Shown here: in pieces, positions 36,147 to 45,647 of the stretch
How positions within the stretch are numbered: the stretch's first letter is position 1
How the letters are laid out: each line of letters opens with the position of its first letter
Assembly: GCF_002863565.1 (NCBI RefSeq)
Contig: NZ_PGUW01000001.1
Coordinates: forward strand, 310,001-374,000
DNA length: 64,000 nucleotides
Origin: Bacillus sp. V5-8f
GTDB taxonomy: Bacteria; Bacillota; Bacilli; Bacillales; DSM-1321
Direction of reading: 5' to 3'
Notes under the pieces: model-generated
Seen by the model: only the letters and a program-made list of their open reading frames with translations
Database searches by the model: none
Told to the model about the DNA's origin: nothing
Translations under genes and position numbers: made by a program

Positions 36147-36896
36147 TTAAAATGAAAAAACTACGGCAATTCCGGTTCCGATAGCAAAAGCAGTAAGAAA
36201 AGCTTCCGCTCCTTTTGATATTCCTGACACAAGATGTCCTGCTATTAAATCACGGACTGCGTTCGTAATTAAAAGACCTGGTACAAGAGGCATGACTGAA
36301 CCGATTATAATTTTATCTATTTCATGTCCTAACCCCGTATTAACAAATACCATAGCAAATATACCTATAAGCAATGAAGAAATAAATTCTGCAAAAAACT
36401 TTATTTCTAGCAGCTCATGCAAGTAAAGGAGACAAGCAAAACCGATTCCACCCGCGACACAGGCCGGAATAAAGTCATGCCAGTGTCCCTCGAACATGAT
36501 TAAGAAACAGCCACTTGCGATGAACGCTGCAAAAATCTGCAGCCAAACCGGATAAGCGAGTGATTCTTTCTCGATCTTCCTTAATTCAAGAAGAGCTTGT
36601 TTCACTGTTAATTCACCACTGCTTATTTTTCGCGAGATACTATTTACATCCGTTACTTTTTTCAGATCTGTCGACCGTTTTGAGATCCGATATAATTTAC
36701 TAGGGTCATCCCCATCAATCGAAAAGATGATTCCAGTGGGGGTAACAAAGCTATGGGAGTTATGAATCCCAAAGGAAGAAGCGATACGGGACATCGTATC
36801 TTCTACCCGGTATGTTTCCGCTCCGCTTTCCATCATAATTTTACCCGCTAGCATACAAACCTCTATCACTTCATAGGTTTTCGTTGCATTCTCCAT
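36147..36896 (-). CDS. Threonine/serine exporter, ThrE N-terminal half (DUF1212)
   Basis: A 249-residue protein whose first 110 residues are soluble (CMLAGKIMMESGAETYRVED; FVTPTGIIFSIDG), followed by five membrane helices with GSVMPLVPGLLITNAVRDL. This is the DUF1212 half of ThrE. ATG 36896 follows GGAGAG closely; an ATG 33 bases upstream has no site. It is followed by its partner with an 18-bp gap. Confidence 0.88.
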   Translation of the reverse strand: MENATKTYEVIEVCMLAGKIMMESGAETYRVEDTMSRIASSFGIHNSHSFVTPTGIIFSIDGDDPSKLYRISKRSTDLKKVTDVNSISRKISSGELTVKQALLELRKIEKESLAYPVWLQIFAAFIASGCFLIMFEGHWHDFIPACVAGGIGFACLLYLHELLEIKFFAEFISSLLIGIFAMVFVNTGLGHEIDKIIIGSVMPLVPGLLITNAVRDLIAGHLVSGISKGAEAFLTAFAIGTGIAVVFSF

Positions 36897-37152
36897 CTCT
36901 ATCTCTCCATAGGCGAAATAATGAGCCATTAAAAAAGAAATTAACTAGATTGCGAATTCCTTTTATGATTAGATTATTATTATTTCTCTTATGTGTCCAC
37001 TGCAGTATGAAGTACATGTTGTAATCCATGTCCTTTTTAAGATAGTCATTCCGACAAACTACATAATTGATTTCAAAACTGAACCGGTCCCCTTTATAAT
37101 CAATAAAACATTCTGTTCCACATGAAACAATAAGTGCTTCCAATTCTTTCAA
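36871..37152 (-). CDS. Possible 93-residue hypothetical protein
   Basis: An open frame begins at TTG 37152, six bases after the rlmI-like gene stops, and overlaps the ThrE N-half start by 26 bp. Its N-terminus (MKELEALIVSCGTECFIDYK) looks protein-like, while the C-terminal part has an Asn run and less natural composition. No clear ribosome binding site and no recognised family. It may be a truncated or decayed gene. Confidence 0.3.
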   Translation of the reverse strand: MKELEALIVSCGTECFIDYKGDRFSFEINYVVCRNDYLKKDMDYNMYFILQWTHKRNNNNLIIKGIRNLVNFFFNGSLFRLWRDRDGECNENL

Positions 37153-37158
37153 CAGATT

Positions 37159-38358
37159 TTATCTCATTAACTTCCTTATAAAGACTACTTTTAAATAGTT
37201 GGCTTCAGGGAAATCCTTACTGAATTTGAAGTCCTTAGGGAGTGAATATTCTTCTAAAATCTTGTATTTTGCACCACTTTCTTTGAAGGCAGCATCGATG
37301 AAACCTTTGAATTTTTTCATATCAAAAGCACTACTATTGGTTGAAGCTACTATGACGCCATTGTCCTCCGTAATTGCAATACTGTCTATCAATAGATTTT
37401 TATAATCCTTTGCCGCACTGAACGTAAATTTCTTTGACTTCGCAAAGCTCGGAGGGTCGAGTATCACCAAATCGTAGGTTAATTGTTTCTTCACTGCATA
37501 TTTGAAGTATTTAAACACATCCTCAACAATAATATTCTGAGCTTCGGGTTCTAATCTATTAATACGGAATTGCTCCTCCGTTTTGGGCCGGCTTCGATTG
37601 GCAAGATCGACACTTGTCGTTTTCCTAGCCCCTCCTAAAGCAGCAAAGACTGAAAATGCCCCGGTGTATGAAAACATATTTAAAACGCTCTTTCCTTTTG
37701 CATATCTATCGCGTATCGCCTTCCGAACCTCCCGCTGGTCTAGAAACACTCCAACCATTGCCCCATCATTCAAATACACAGCGAAATTTACGCCATTCTC
37801 TTTGACAATCAGAGGAAAGGAGGGCTCTTGTCCCATCACAAAATCATCTTCCTCTATGTATTGTCCCTTCGTATCAAACCGTTTTTTTTGGTAAACGGCT
37901 TTCACCTCTACAGTGTTCAGCAATGCAGCTATTATATATTTCTTGAATTCATATAAGCCTTTACTGTACCAGCTAATCACATAATATCCGTCATAATAGT
38001 CAATAATCAGGCCGCCGATCCCGTCCCCTTCCCCATTAAAGAAACGGAAAGCAGTGGTATCCTGATCATGGAAAAAGTTCTGCCTATGAGTATATGCGCT
38101 CTTCATTTTCCGATTAAAAAATTCCTGGTCGATTCCTTCGTTCTCTTTACGCGTCAACACCCAGCCGAAGCCTTTGTTTTGCCTTCCATAATAGCCTTTT
38201 GCAATAAAACGGTTCTTCTCGTCTAAAAGCTTGATGATGGTACCTTCCTTCAGGAATTGGTTTTCATTCAGCAAGATTTCCCTGCTGATGAGCGGAAAAC
38301 CCTTACTTATTTTACCGGCATGTTTTTGTTTTATTTTTACTATTGCTTCGTTATCCAT
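37159..38358 (-). CDS. Class I rRNA methyltransferase, RlmI family
   Basis: A 399-residue RlmI-type (COG1092) methyltransferase: an N-terminal PUA domain (ISKGFPLISREILLNE; FIAKGYYGRQNKGFGW), a central domain with GEGDGIGGLIIDYYDGYYV, and a Rossmann domain with VLNMFSYTGAFSVFAALGGA (motif I), SVDLANRS and LDPPSFAKSKK. E. coli RlmI makes m5C1962 in 23S rRNA; B. subtilis has the YwbD homologue. The target in this organism is inferred. It stands first in a short minus-strand run. Confidence 0.9.
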   Translation of the reverse strand: MDNEAIVKIKQKHAGKISKGFPLISREILLNENQFLKEGTIIKLLDEKNRFIAKGYYGRQNKGFGWVLTRKENEGIDQEFFNRKMKSAYTHRQNFFHDQDTTAFRFFNGEGDGIGGLIIDYYDGYYVISWYSKGLYEFKKYIIAALLNTVEVKAVYQKKRFDTKGQYIEEDDFVMGQEPSFPLIVKENGVNFAVYLNDGAMVGVFLDQREVRKAIRDRYAKGKSVLNMFSYTGAFSVFAALGGARKTTSVDLANRSRPKTEEQFRINRLEPEAQNIIVEDVFKYFKYAVKKQLTYDLVILDPPSFAKSKKFTFSAAKDYKNLLIDSIAITEDNGVIVASTNSSAFDMKKFKGFIDAAFKESGAKYKILEEYSLPKDFKFSKDFPEANYLKVVFIRKLMR

Positions 38359-38462
38359 GATTTCATCCTATCTTCCAGATACTATCTGCCTCTGGTTAGT
38401 TTTTCGTGCTATTTCCCATTATAACCATGTTCAGCAGCTACATAAAAGTTAACAGCCAAGGT

Positions 38463-38497
38463 ATAAAAAAAGAGCACAGCCGCTAGGGTGTGCTCTT
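38463..38497 (-). terminator. Terminator of the PTS IIC gene
   Basis: AAGAGCACA and TGTGCTCTT form a 9-bp stem; on the minus strand it is followed by T7. Confidence 0.85.
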
Positions 38498-38512
38498 CTC
38501 TCTATTCTATTA

Positions 38513-39538
38513 TCATTGGACTTCCATGTGCAGGTCGCCTGTTTTAGCCCAACCGACCATCTTAATAACCTGGTAAAGCCCTAATGTTATGGCAATCGGA
38601 AGAATGACCCCAACCGCGATATAAATCAAGAATCCGATTATGCCTTGATTCGCTAAGATGCTAAGCGGGGCAATGAAGGAATTAAGGCCAAGCCCTGCCA
38701 GTTCATATGACGACTGGAAGTCAAACCCGACTGTCGCAATCGGGGCACAGACGATCGCCGCCACAAAAGGAGGGATAACCAGCCTTGGATTTTTAACCAG
38801 GTTCGGAAACTGTACTTTTGGTGTAATGGCAACCTGGGCCAGGAAACCGCCCAGATCATTCTGGCGAAGCGACATAGCAGTAAATCCGACAAATTGGACT
38901 GTACAGCCGATTAGCGCAGCTCCACTTGAAACAGGGTCCATTTGTAAAGCAATGGCAATCGCTGCAGATGATGCGGGACTCATCAAAAGGATGCTCCATA
39001 CCAATGCAATAACCATGGAAGCAATTACAGGAGAACCTTGTACGGAAGAAGTGATTTGCCCGCTCAACCATTGAAGTAAAGGTGTCGTTACAGCCGCTAA
39101 ACCAATTCCTGCAACTCCCCCTGCCAAAATGGCACCGAAGGGAATCGCCATCATATCTAGAATTGTCTTTCCAGTTATCCGTTTTCCTACATATGTTGCA
39201 ACAGCGGCGGCGAGCACTGCACTTATTGGCTGGCCAGGTACAATCGTAAACAATCCCTCGGCTGTCGGATGAATTGCTGCTCCTCCAACTGCCGCGGAAG
39301 CCATTGCACTAAAGATGACCAAGGTATTGCCGCCCAGCTGATAGGCAATACCTGCCCCAATTGCTGGAGCCAGCAAAACCTTTGCTGCAGATCCAATTCC
39401 AATAAAAGCTTCCCATCCGATAAATTTCCCAATGGTTTCAAACAAAATCCCGAGTCCCAGTGTAACCAAAACGGCATTTGCAATTCCAGTTGATGCTTTA
39501 TGCATTCGATCGACTACATATTCTTTCCTCATGTTCAT
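38513..39538 (-). CDS. PTS transporter subunit IIC (PTS_IIC_2 family)
   Basis: A 341-residue, strongly hydrophobic protein with about ten membrane helices, of the PTS_IIC_2 type. GAGIAYQLGGNTLVIFSAMA, GKTILDMMAIPFGAILAGG and SLRQNDLGGFLAQ are visible. It lacks fused IIA and IIB domains and none are encoded nearby, so phosphotransfer partners, if any, are elsewhere; the substrate is unknown. It is preceded by a structured leader ending in a terminator-like hairpin (see 39582). GAGAGGTG precedes ATG 39532 or 39538. Confidence 0.85.
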   Translation of the reverse strand: MNMRKEYVVDRMHKASTGIANAVLVTLGLGILFETIGKFIGWEAFIGIGSAAKVLLAPAIGAGIAYQLGGNTLVIFSAMASAAVGGAAIHPTAEGLFTIVPGQPISAVLAAAVATYVGKRITGKTILDMMAIPFGAILAGGVAGIGLAAVTTPLLQWLSGQITSSVQGSPVIASMVIALVWSILLMSPASSAAIAIALQMDPVSSGAALIGCTVQFVGFTAMSLRQNDLGGFLAQVAITPKVQFPNLVKNPRLVIPPFVAAIVCAPIATVGFDFQSSYELAGLGLNSFIAPLSILANQGIIGFLIYIAVGVILPIAITLGLYQVIKMVGWAKTGDLHMEVQ

Positions 39539-39581
39539 TTACACCTCTCTGTATGTCATAAGTTGTGGTTTCTACAAATAA

Positions 39582-39692
39582 AAAACCCTTCCTAATGGAT
39601 GGGCGCTGTACTTGTTTGAGCGCCTTTTTCGTAGAAGCATTACGAATTGGACTCAAACATTCCCTATCAAAAATGATGGCATGTTCCAGTCC
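39582..39692 (-). promoter_or_regulatory. Structured leader with attenuator-like hairpin before the PTS gene
   Basis: In minus-strand order there are three elements. First is a long helix, GGACTGGAACAT with ATGTTTGAGTCC (11 of 12 positions pairing, 39649-39692), enclosing ATCA-TTTT-TGAT. Second is GGCGCT with AGCGCC (39602-39624). Third is CCCATCC with GGAAGGG followed by TTTTTT (39582-39603), which looks like an intrinsic terminator about 45 bases before the start codon. The second and third overlap by two bases. I match it to no known riboswitch or T-box. Confidence 0.55.
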
Positions 39693-40036
39693 GTTACGTG
39701 TTTATGATAATAATATCTGTTTGTACCCCCAGTGTTTTTGCCATTTCCTGTTGCTCCATTCTTCTTTTTTGATATCCTATCACAAGTTTTCTGAATATGT
39801 AAACAACTTTTTCTATTCTGAAAAAATAAAAACGCTTACATACTAAATAACTATCATCTGATTGGCAATGTTCAGCGGTGTAATAATATTATTTTTCAAT
39901 ACTACTGGGTCATTTCAAAAATGGATTCATTCAAAAGCCAACATTATATAATAGACGGTCCACTTTTACTTTGCCAGTGCTTTTGAGGTATCAAGATAGA
40001 TGTTATATAGTTTAGTCAAACATTAATAAACCAAAT

Positions 40037-40485
40037 ATGGAAGGACTAATGTCAAGAAGCTAGTTTAAAGATTGCGACCAGCCCGTACTTATCCTGAATG
40101 CGCCTAAAGCCTACGACGAAGTAATTGCTTCTTTCAGTGGAGAAGTATATGCAGAGCAAATAAACGAAGCGTACGATTTTGCTCAGGTTTTTTGGCACCT
40201 CGAATGCGGAGCTGCAATATTTCGCTCGTGTAGGCCTAACAGTGTTAGGAGATAATGATTGCTCTGGCCTTGCTATCCAAAGAAATCTTCCGGAGGCTTT
40301 TAAAGGTTCAGACTGCAGCCGCGATACAGTGGCTGGACTGAGGATGGTTATTGAGCCGGTGAGACAGGTCGGCATGGATGAAGACTGGTCTGCTTTAAGC
40401 TTGGCGTAAACCTGAAAAAATCAAAAAGATGGTGCACGACTTCGCTGTGACGGAGGCTGGAAAAGAACGAATCCAGCAAAAGTAA
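40037..40485 (+). pseudogene. Decayed small protein gene (DUF3052-like), amber stop and frameshifts
   Basis: The plus strand reads MEGLMSRS-stop, then FKDCDQPVLILNAPKAYDEV and further sensible sequence up to YDFAQVF. Restoring one base in the T6 run at 40188-40193 continues into GTSNAELQYFARVGLTVLGD and later PVRQVGMDEDWSAL. A second shift near 40405 joins KPEKIKKMVHDF and a final stop at 40485. The LNAPK and DxxWSALR landmarks are those of a small bacillar protein family of unknown function. One nonsense mutation and two frameshifts make it a pseudogene. Confidence 0.8.
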
Positions 40486-40535
40486 GCTAAATTAGTGTAT
40501 GTAATAGAACCGTACAAAACAAAGGAGCGGTATAA

Positions 40536-41198
40536 GTGGAACAAAAATTAGCCTTAGTCATCGGAGCAAGCGGCCTGGTAGGTTCGGCGCTCCTTCAAAT
40601 TTTGCTGAATGAAGGGGCATATCAGAAAGTAACTGCCCTCGTGCGAAAGCCGCTTGGCATCCAGCATCCTAAACTGGAGGAAAAAATTGTCGAATTTGAT
40701 CATCTTGATTATTATCGTGATTATCTTATCGCCGATGATGTATTTTGTTGTTTAGGCACTACGATTAAGAAAGCTGGCAGTAGAGACGAAATGACGAAGG
40801 TTGACGTTGGCTATCCATTGGCGGCTGCTAAGCTGTCCCTTGAACATGGAGCGAAGCAGTTCCTGGTAATAAGTTCAATGGGTGCTGACGCACAATCATC
40901 CATTGCTTATTCAAAGATGAAAGGCAGATTGGAGGAAGAATTAAGCCATATCGGCTTTCCAGCCTTGCATATTTTTAGGCCGTCCCTTTTATTGGGAAGC
41001 AGAAAAGAATTTCGCCTTGGAGAAGCCCTGGCAAGCCTTCTTGTTCCTCCCCTTTCATTTTTGCTTGTTGGGCCATTAAAAAAATATCGACCCATTAAAG
41101 CCAGTTCAGTGGCATTGACGATGTATCGTGCTGCACAGAGAGGAAAGCAAGGAAAGACGGTCTATATGTCAGATGAGATTCTGGATATGGCACACTAA
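40536..41198 (+). CDS. NAD(P)-binding oxidoreductase / epimerase-like protein (YraR-like)
   Basis: A 220-residue atypical short-chain-dehydrogenase with a Rossmann N-terminus LALVIGASGLVGSALLQILL, the FCCLGTTIKKAGSRDEMTKV segment and SSMGADAQSSIAYSKMKGRL (Tyr and Lys of the active-site region). Close relatives are annotated as nucleoside-diphosphate-sugar epimerase-like or YraR. The physiological substrate is not known. AAAGGAGCGG precedes the GTG start at 40536. Confidence 0.88.
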   Translation: MEQKLALVIGASGLVGSALLQILLNEGAYQKVTALVRKPLGIQHPKLEEKIVEFDHLDYYRDYLIADDVFCCLGTTIKKAGSRDEMTKVDVGYPLAAAKLSLEHGAKQFLVISSMGADAQSSIAYSKMKGRLEEELSHIGFPALHIFRPSLLLGSRKEFRLGEALASLLVPPLSFLLVGPLKKYRPIKASSVALTMYRAAQRGKQGKTVYMSDEILDMAH

Positions 41199-41205
41199 AA
41201 TTCAA

Positions 41206-41235
41206 AGATGGCCCTTTCTATATACGGGGCCATCT
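41206..41235. terminator. Hairpin between convergent genes
   Basis: AGATGGCCC and GGGCCATCT form a perfect 9-bp stem between the YraR-like gene and the two-component operon. T runs are weak on both sides. Confidence 0.6.
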
Positions 41236-41245
41236 AATAGTTCTT

Positions 41246-43462
41246 CTATAAAATCTCTAATTCCACAATAACTTTAAACAAATCACCATCTACCTCAACC
41301 TCCATGCTACCGTCATGAAGGTCGACAATGGATTTGGCAATCGCAAGGCCGAGCCCCGAACCTTCCGTATGCCGAGAAGTATCCCCGCGTTTAAAGCGTT
41401 CCATCAGTTCGTCAATATTTCCTCCCAGCTCGTATTTCGTGACGTTTTTAAACGTGATTTTTACGTGGCTGTTCTCTTGCTCCAGCTGAATATATACCCT
41501 TGTATGTTCTAATGAATACTTCAAGATATTGCCTATCAGGTTATCAAAGACCCTCCATAGTTTTTGTCCATCCACAAATGCATGCACAGGCTTTTCTGGA
41601 GTGGAAACCCTGAATAAAAGTGTTGATTCTTGGATCCGTTCATCATGTTCGGCCAGTGCTTGCTGCAAAAGCTGGACGATATCCACCCTCTCCTTGGAGA
41701 GTTCTATATTACCGCTCGCCATCTTGGAAGCCTCGAACAAATCTTCAATTAGAACCTTCAGCCGCTTCGATTTGCGGTCGATAATCTGGATATAGGCATC
41801 CCGATCTTCTGATGTCAAATCAGGTGTTTTTAAGAGTTCTGTGTATGATATGATGGACGTTAACGGAGTTCTAAGGTCATGGCTGACATTTGTAATCAGT
41901 TCGGTCTTCAGCCGCTCGCTTTTGGCTTGGGCTTTTTGCGAAGATTTCACACCATGTTTAATCATGTTGATATTCCCTGCCAGCCTGGCAAATACAGAAC
42001 GTCCTTTTACAGGCAGGTCTGGCTCGAAATTCCCCATTGCCAGCTCATCGGAATTATGGAAGATCATATTGAAATAAGCCAGGCGTTTAACAAGAAGCAG
42101 AAGGCTAGGGATGGTGACCAAAATGAATAGAATCATATACACTAAGATTAAATTTGAATTGTAAACGAGAAACCCGACACCAAAGCCGGAAGCAAAGATC
42201 ACAATTAACAGCAGGAGCATTTGCACGGCAACACTTTTATTTAAAAATAATTGGGTAAAGATGCGGTACCCTTTATAAACAAGGCTTCCCCTCCATTGTT
42301 CTTTCGATATGCCATTTCTTTGGAAGTCCGGAATCAATAAGCATGCCTGCAGGATCGTGATAGCCATTAAGGCACTTGCCATTAATAAGGAGTAACCCAA
42401 ATCAATGAAAGAATTATAGAAGTCATAATAATAAATATTGGTAAAAAACCCTACTGGTAGTGTCGTGAATAATAAACTCATTAAGAACACGATAATTCTG
42501 ATATCTATGGGAATCCGCTTATAATGATCTCGCCAATTTAAGGAGGAAACCAGACGAAGCGGCTTCGTTTTTCTATACATAAATACACTTATCAGCAAAG
42601 CAACAATTCCAACGCTTGAGAATACATAGAAAAATATTTTTCTTGTTTCATAATCCTGAAATCGAATCATCATCTGGTTGTCACGGGACAAAGATTTCGG
42701 CACAGCGATAGCTCCTTCAAACGTTTGTCCATTCCCAGCGATCAGCTGTTGCAACTCATCCACAGCAAGCCCCATAAAAGTGGAACGCCCTTCTATTGAC
42801 AGGTAACCTTCAGATTGGGAGTAATGCTGGATAAACAACATTTCCTTATTATTCATGACCTTATTTATTGATTCCTCGTCCACAGCATTAAGGTTTGTAT
42901 ATTCCTTCCCTGTTTTTGTATTTTGCAGATAATATTTAAATGACGATTTATATCCCTCAAACTCTGCATTGTATTGATTCCTGTCCCGGAAAAATTCATC
43001 AATTTTCTTTTGCTTTTCTTCTAGCACTTTTTTGCGCACATGTTCATCATCTTTGAAATTGTTGGTGATGTCTTGAATTTTTTTATCTCTTTCGGCTATA
43101 TACAGATTGGCCACATTTTTATTGCCTGCCGTCACTGCGTCCTGGATCATTGGATCATATTGTCCGTTAATGCTCGCAACTTGTTCAGGTAGACTGCCGT
43201 AACGGCTACGGTGCTCCTCGATTTCTTCCTGGGATATAGTTATTCCTTGTCTTAATTCTTCCTTTGTCATATCATGAAGCTCAAAAAGGCTTAGAAGATC
43301 AATGAATTGGTTTAATTCCGCATCAAATTGATCCGATTGGAAAAAGTCCTTCCCAATAAATTGGCTCCCTTTCGAAAAGACCATCCATAAACCACTGATT
43401 CCAACTGTGAGTAAAAACACCCAGACAGCACTGATTATTCTATTTTTCCATTTTGTATCCAA
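41246..43462 (-). CDS. Sensor histidine kinase, large multi-TM type
   Basis: A 738-residue kinase. One membrane helix (about 11-31) is followed by an extracellular region of about 240 residues rich in charged helices (EELRQGITISQEEIEEHRSR), then five to six more membrane helices (about 275-470), a HAMP-like linker, HisKA with SHDLRTPLTSIISY (His near 528) and HATPase_c (NLIGNILKYSLEHT; GSGLGLAIAKSIVDLH). Many such kinases answer cell-wall antibiotics; the ligand here is unknown. TTG 43462 is preceded by AAAGGTGG, and the gene overlaps the regulator gene by 23 bp. Confidence 0.9.
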   Translation of the reverse strand: MDTKWKNRIISAVWVFLLTVGISGLWMVFSKGSQFIGKDFFQSDQFDAELNQFIDLLSLFELHDMTKEELRQGITISQEEIEEHRSRYGSLPEQVASINGQYDPMIQDAVTAGNKNVANLYIAERDKKIQDITNNFKDDEHVRKKVLEEKQKKIDEFFRDRNQYNAEFEGYKSSFKYYLQNTKTGKEYTNLNAVDEESINKVMNNKEMLFIQHYSQSEGYLSIEGRSTFMGLAVDELQQLIAGNGQTFEGAIAVPKSLSRDNQMMIRFQDYETRKIFFYVFSSVGIVALLISVFMYRKTKPLRLVSSLNWRDHYKRIPIDIRIIVFLMSLLFTTLPVGFFTNIYYYDFYNSFIDLGYSLLMASALMAITILQACLLIPDFQRNGISKEQWRGSLVYKGYRIFTQLFLNKSVAVQMLLLLIVIFASGFGVGFLVYNSNLILVYMILFILVTIPSLLLLVKRLAYFNMIFHNSDELAMGNFEPDLPVKGRSVFARLAGNINMIKHGVKSSQKAQAKSERLKTELITNVSHDLRTPLTSIISYTELLKTPDLTSEDRDAYIQIIDRKSKRLKVLIEDLFEASKMASGNIELSKERVDIVQLLQQALAEHDERIQESTLLFRVSTPEKPVHAFVDGQKLWRVFDNLIGNILKYSLEHTRVYIQLEQENSHVKITFKNVTKYELGGNIDELMERFKRGDTSRHTEGSGLGLAIAKSIVDLHDGSMEVEVDGDLFKVIVELEIL

Positions 43463-44132
43463 TTCCCCATACCACCTTTAAATGCCTTGGATTTTTTGGA
43501 TCAATTTCGATTTTCTCCCGGATCTTCCGAATATGGACAGCCACCGTATTCTCGGCGTTATAACAAGGCTCCCTCCACACCCGTTCATAAATCTCACTGA
43601 TTGAGAAGACTCTTCCAGCATGAGACATGAGCAGCTCCACTATTTTGTATTCAATCGGGGTTAACTTAACTGCCTCTCCATGGATCGCCACTTCTTTGGC
43701 TTCTTTATCAAGGGTCAGGCCGTTTAGGTCAATCTTAGTATCTTTCCCCTCGTATGTACCAAGCGTCACATAACGTCTGAGCTGTGATTTTACCCGGGCA
43801 ATCAATTCTAAGGGGTTGAATGGCTTTGTAACATAATCATCAGCGCCGACCTGCAGGCCAAGAATCTTGTCTGTATCTTCACTTTTAGCGCTTAAAATAA
43901 TAATCGGAATATTTTTTTGTTCTCGAATTTTAAATGTGGTCGAAATTCCATCCAAGCGGGGCATCATGACATCCAGGATAATTAGATGCACCGTATTTTC
44001 TTCTAGTTTTTCCAAAGCTTCGATACCATCATGCGCTTTCATTACGGTTATGCCTTCATTCTTTAGGTATATCTCAATGGCGTCCCGGATCTCTTTTTCA
44101 TCATCCACAACCAGCACATTAAATTGACTCAT
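43440..44132 (-). CDS. OmpR/VanR-type response regulator
   Basis: A 230-residue regulator with receiver (FNVLVVDDEKEIRDAIEIYL; Asp in LIILDVMMPRLDG; GADDYVTKPFNP) and winged-helix DNA-binding domain (LTPIEYKIVELLMSHAGRVF; NTVAVHIRKIREKIE; VVWGIGYK). Its closest look is to VanR/VncR-like regulators. First gene of the pair, with GAAAGGAGAGTG before ATG. Confidence 0.94.
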   Translation of the reverse strand: MSQFNVLVVDDEKEIRDAIEIYLKNEGITVMKAHDGIEALEKLEENTVHLIILDVMMPRLDGISTTFKIREQKNIPIIILSAKSEDTDKILGLQVGADDYVTKPFNPLELIARVKSQLRRYVTLGTYEGKDTKIDLNGLTLDKEAKEVAIHGEAVKLTPIEYKIVELLMSHAGRVFSISEIYERVWREPCYNAENTVAVHIRKIREKIEIDPKNPRHLKVVWGIGYKMEK

Positions 44133-44269
44133 ATTCTCACTCTCCTTTCGAAATTATATCATGTTCCTTAATTTGGAATTATCTTTATTCTAGCCTGCAA
44201 ATCTTAACATTCCCTTAGTGAATTTCTTAATAGTTTCTTAAGAAAACCGTTCAAATTTTTGAACAAAAA

Positions 44270-44291
44270 AACCGCCCTATGATATGAGCGG
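44270..44291 (-). terminator. Weak hairpin upstream of the VanR-like regulator gene
   Basis: On the minus strand CCGCTC pairs with GGGCGG (one G-U) and runs into T7. It lies inside the 350-bp gap between the divergent regulator and exporter genes, so it could be an attenuator for the two-component operon. No other feature is seen in that gap. Confidence 0.35.
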
Positions 44292-44484
44292 CAGCTTGAC
44301 GTGGTTTACTACGCAAACATTGGTAAAGAATGTTACATGAAATGCGTCATCAAGTTAAAAAGAATCTGTCCTTACAACATTTTTCATTCCTTCATGAATT
44401 GCTAACCTTTTACCAGTTTGATATATTGGTTGAATATAACATATTGAAATTATTTTCAGATAATTAGAAAGAGGCGCAGGTTAA

Positions 44485-45396
44485 ATGAAAAAACATTATG
44501 TCCTCACATTCCTTATTCTTGCGAATCTGTTTTGGGCAGGCAACTATGTATTTGGCCAATATGTGGTGACGGAATTGTCCCCGCTTCAAATGACGTTTTT
44601 ACGTTGGCTGATCGCCTTCTGTCTTTTGTTCCCTATCGCGCATGTTATCGAGCGCCCAAATTGGAGGATGGTATGGAAACAGTGGAAGATTCTTATTGTC
44701 ATGGCTCTATTGGGAATAGTCGGATATAACTTCTTGCTTTATGAAGCCCTTCGTTTTACAACGGCTATGAATGCTTCGCTTGTGAATTCAATCAATCCAG
44801 CTATCATTGTCCTTTTTTCTTCTTTGCTTCTGAAAGAGAGGATTTCCCTAATCAATGGAATTGGCCTGATGGTTTCCCTGTTCGGTGTCCTTCTTGTTTT
44901 AACTAACGGGCACCTTGAACAAATCTTTCATCTCCATTTTAATAGGGGTGACCTCCTAATGCTGGTAGCAATATTGGTATGGACGTTTTATTCCATTATA
45001 GGGAGAACCATTAAAGAGGTTCCTCCGATTTCTGCAACGGCGGCTTCTGTATTGATTGGGCTATTATTCCTGTTGCCCTTTATCAGCTCTTCAGGTTTTC
45101 AATTTCCAGAAAGCAAGAAAGCCATCTTGGGGATGCTCTATATCGGGATTTTCCCTTCAGTTGGATCCTTTGTATTCTGGAATGTGGCCGTTCGCCAGAT
45201 TGGGCCGAGTCGTGCGGGAATATTCTTAAATTTAATTGCGGTGTTTACAGCAATCTTAAGTCTGCTATTAGGAAAAAACATCACTTTCGTCCAGATTCTT
45301 GGAGGCATTTTTGTCTTCATTGGCGTATATCTAACGAGCCAGATTAAAAAAGCAGAAACGACCGTTCATTCAGAAGTAAAGGCTGCAAATCACTAA
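44485..45396 (+). CDS. EamA/DMT family metabolite exporter
   Basis: A 303-residue protein with ten membrane helices in two EamA repeats (ILANLFWAGNYVFGQYVV and GDLLMLVAILVWTFYSIIGR). NSINPAIIVLFSSLLLKE and RAGIFLNLIAVFTAILSLLL mark the fourth helix of each repeat. Such transporters export amino acids or other metabolites; the substrate is not predictable. Confidence 0.92.
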   Translation: MKKHYVLTFLILANLFWAGNYVFGQYVVTELSPLQMTFLRWLIAFCLLFPIAHVIERPNWRMVWKQWKILIVMALLGIVGYNFLLYEALRFTTAMNASLVNSINPAIIVLFSSLLLKERISLINGIGLMVSLFGVLLVLTNGHLEQIFHLHFNRGDLLMLVAILVWTFYSIIGRTIKEVPPISATAASVLIGLLFLLPFISSSGFQFPESKKAILGMLYIGIFPSVGSFVFWNVAVRQIGPSRAGIFLNLIAVFTAILSLLLGKNITFVQILGGIFVFIGVYLTSQIKKAETTVHSEVKAANH

Positions 45397-45647
45397 AGGG
45401 TATTCTGGTACTTTTTAACAAGTAAAAAAATAAAACCTTCTTAATTTAAATAAAGAAGTAGAACAGACTAGGTCCGCTACATCCAGGTGGCAATCCCTTT
45501 GGGACCTTCATTCTGCCAACCCAAGTTACACCAAGGCTCGCCAAACGGTTTCGGAAATGAAATCGCCTATATACTGAAAAACATTTTACTTCTACCATTA
45601 TTTTTGTTACATTCTAAATATTTAAGAAAACAAGAGGAGAATTCATT

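Noticed and set aside
39539-39860. Possible XRE-type regulator remnant on the minus strand (QQEMAKTLGVQT) overlapping the PTS leader
   Set aside because: Only about 20 residues look like a helix-turn-helix, stops and a frameshift interrupt it, and RNA structure explains the region better.
45397-45647. Possible SAM (S-box) riboswitch before the YxjG-like gene
   Set aside because: An AGGTCC / GGACCT stem and GGTGGCAATCCC are suggestive, but the core CTTATCAAGAG and GCAACC landmarks and a terminator are missing.
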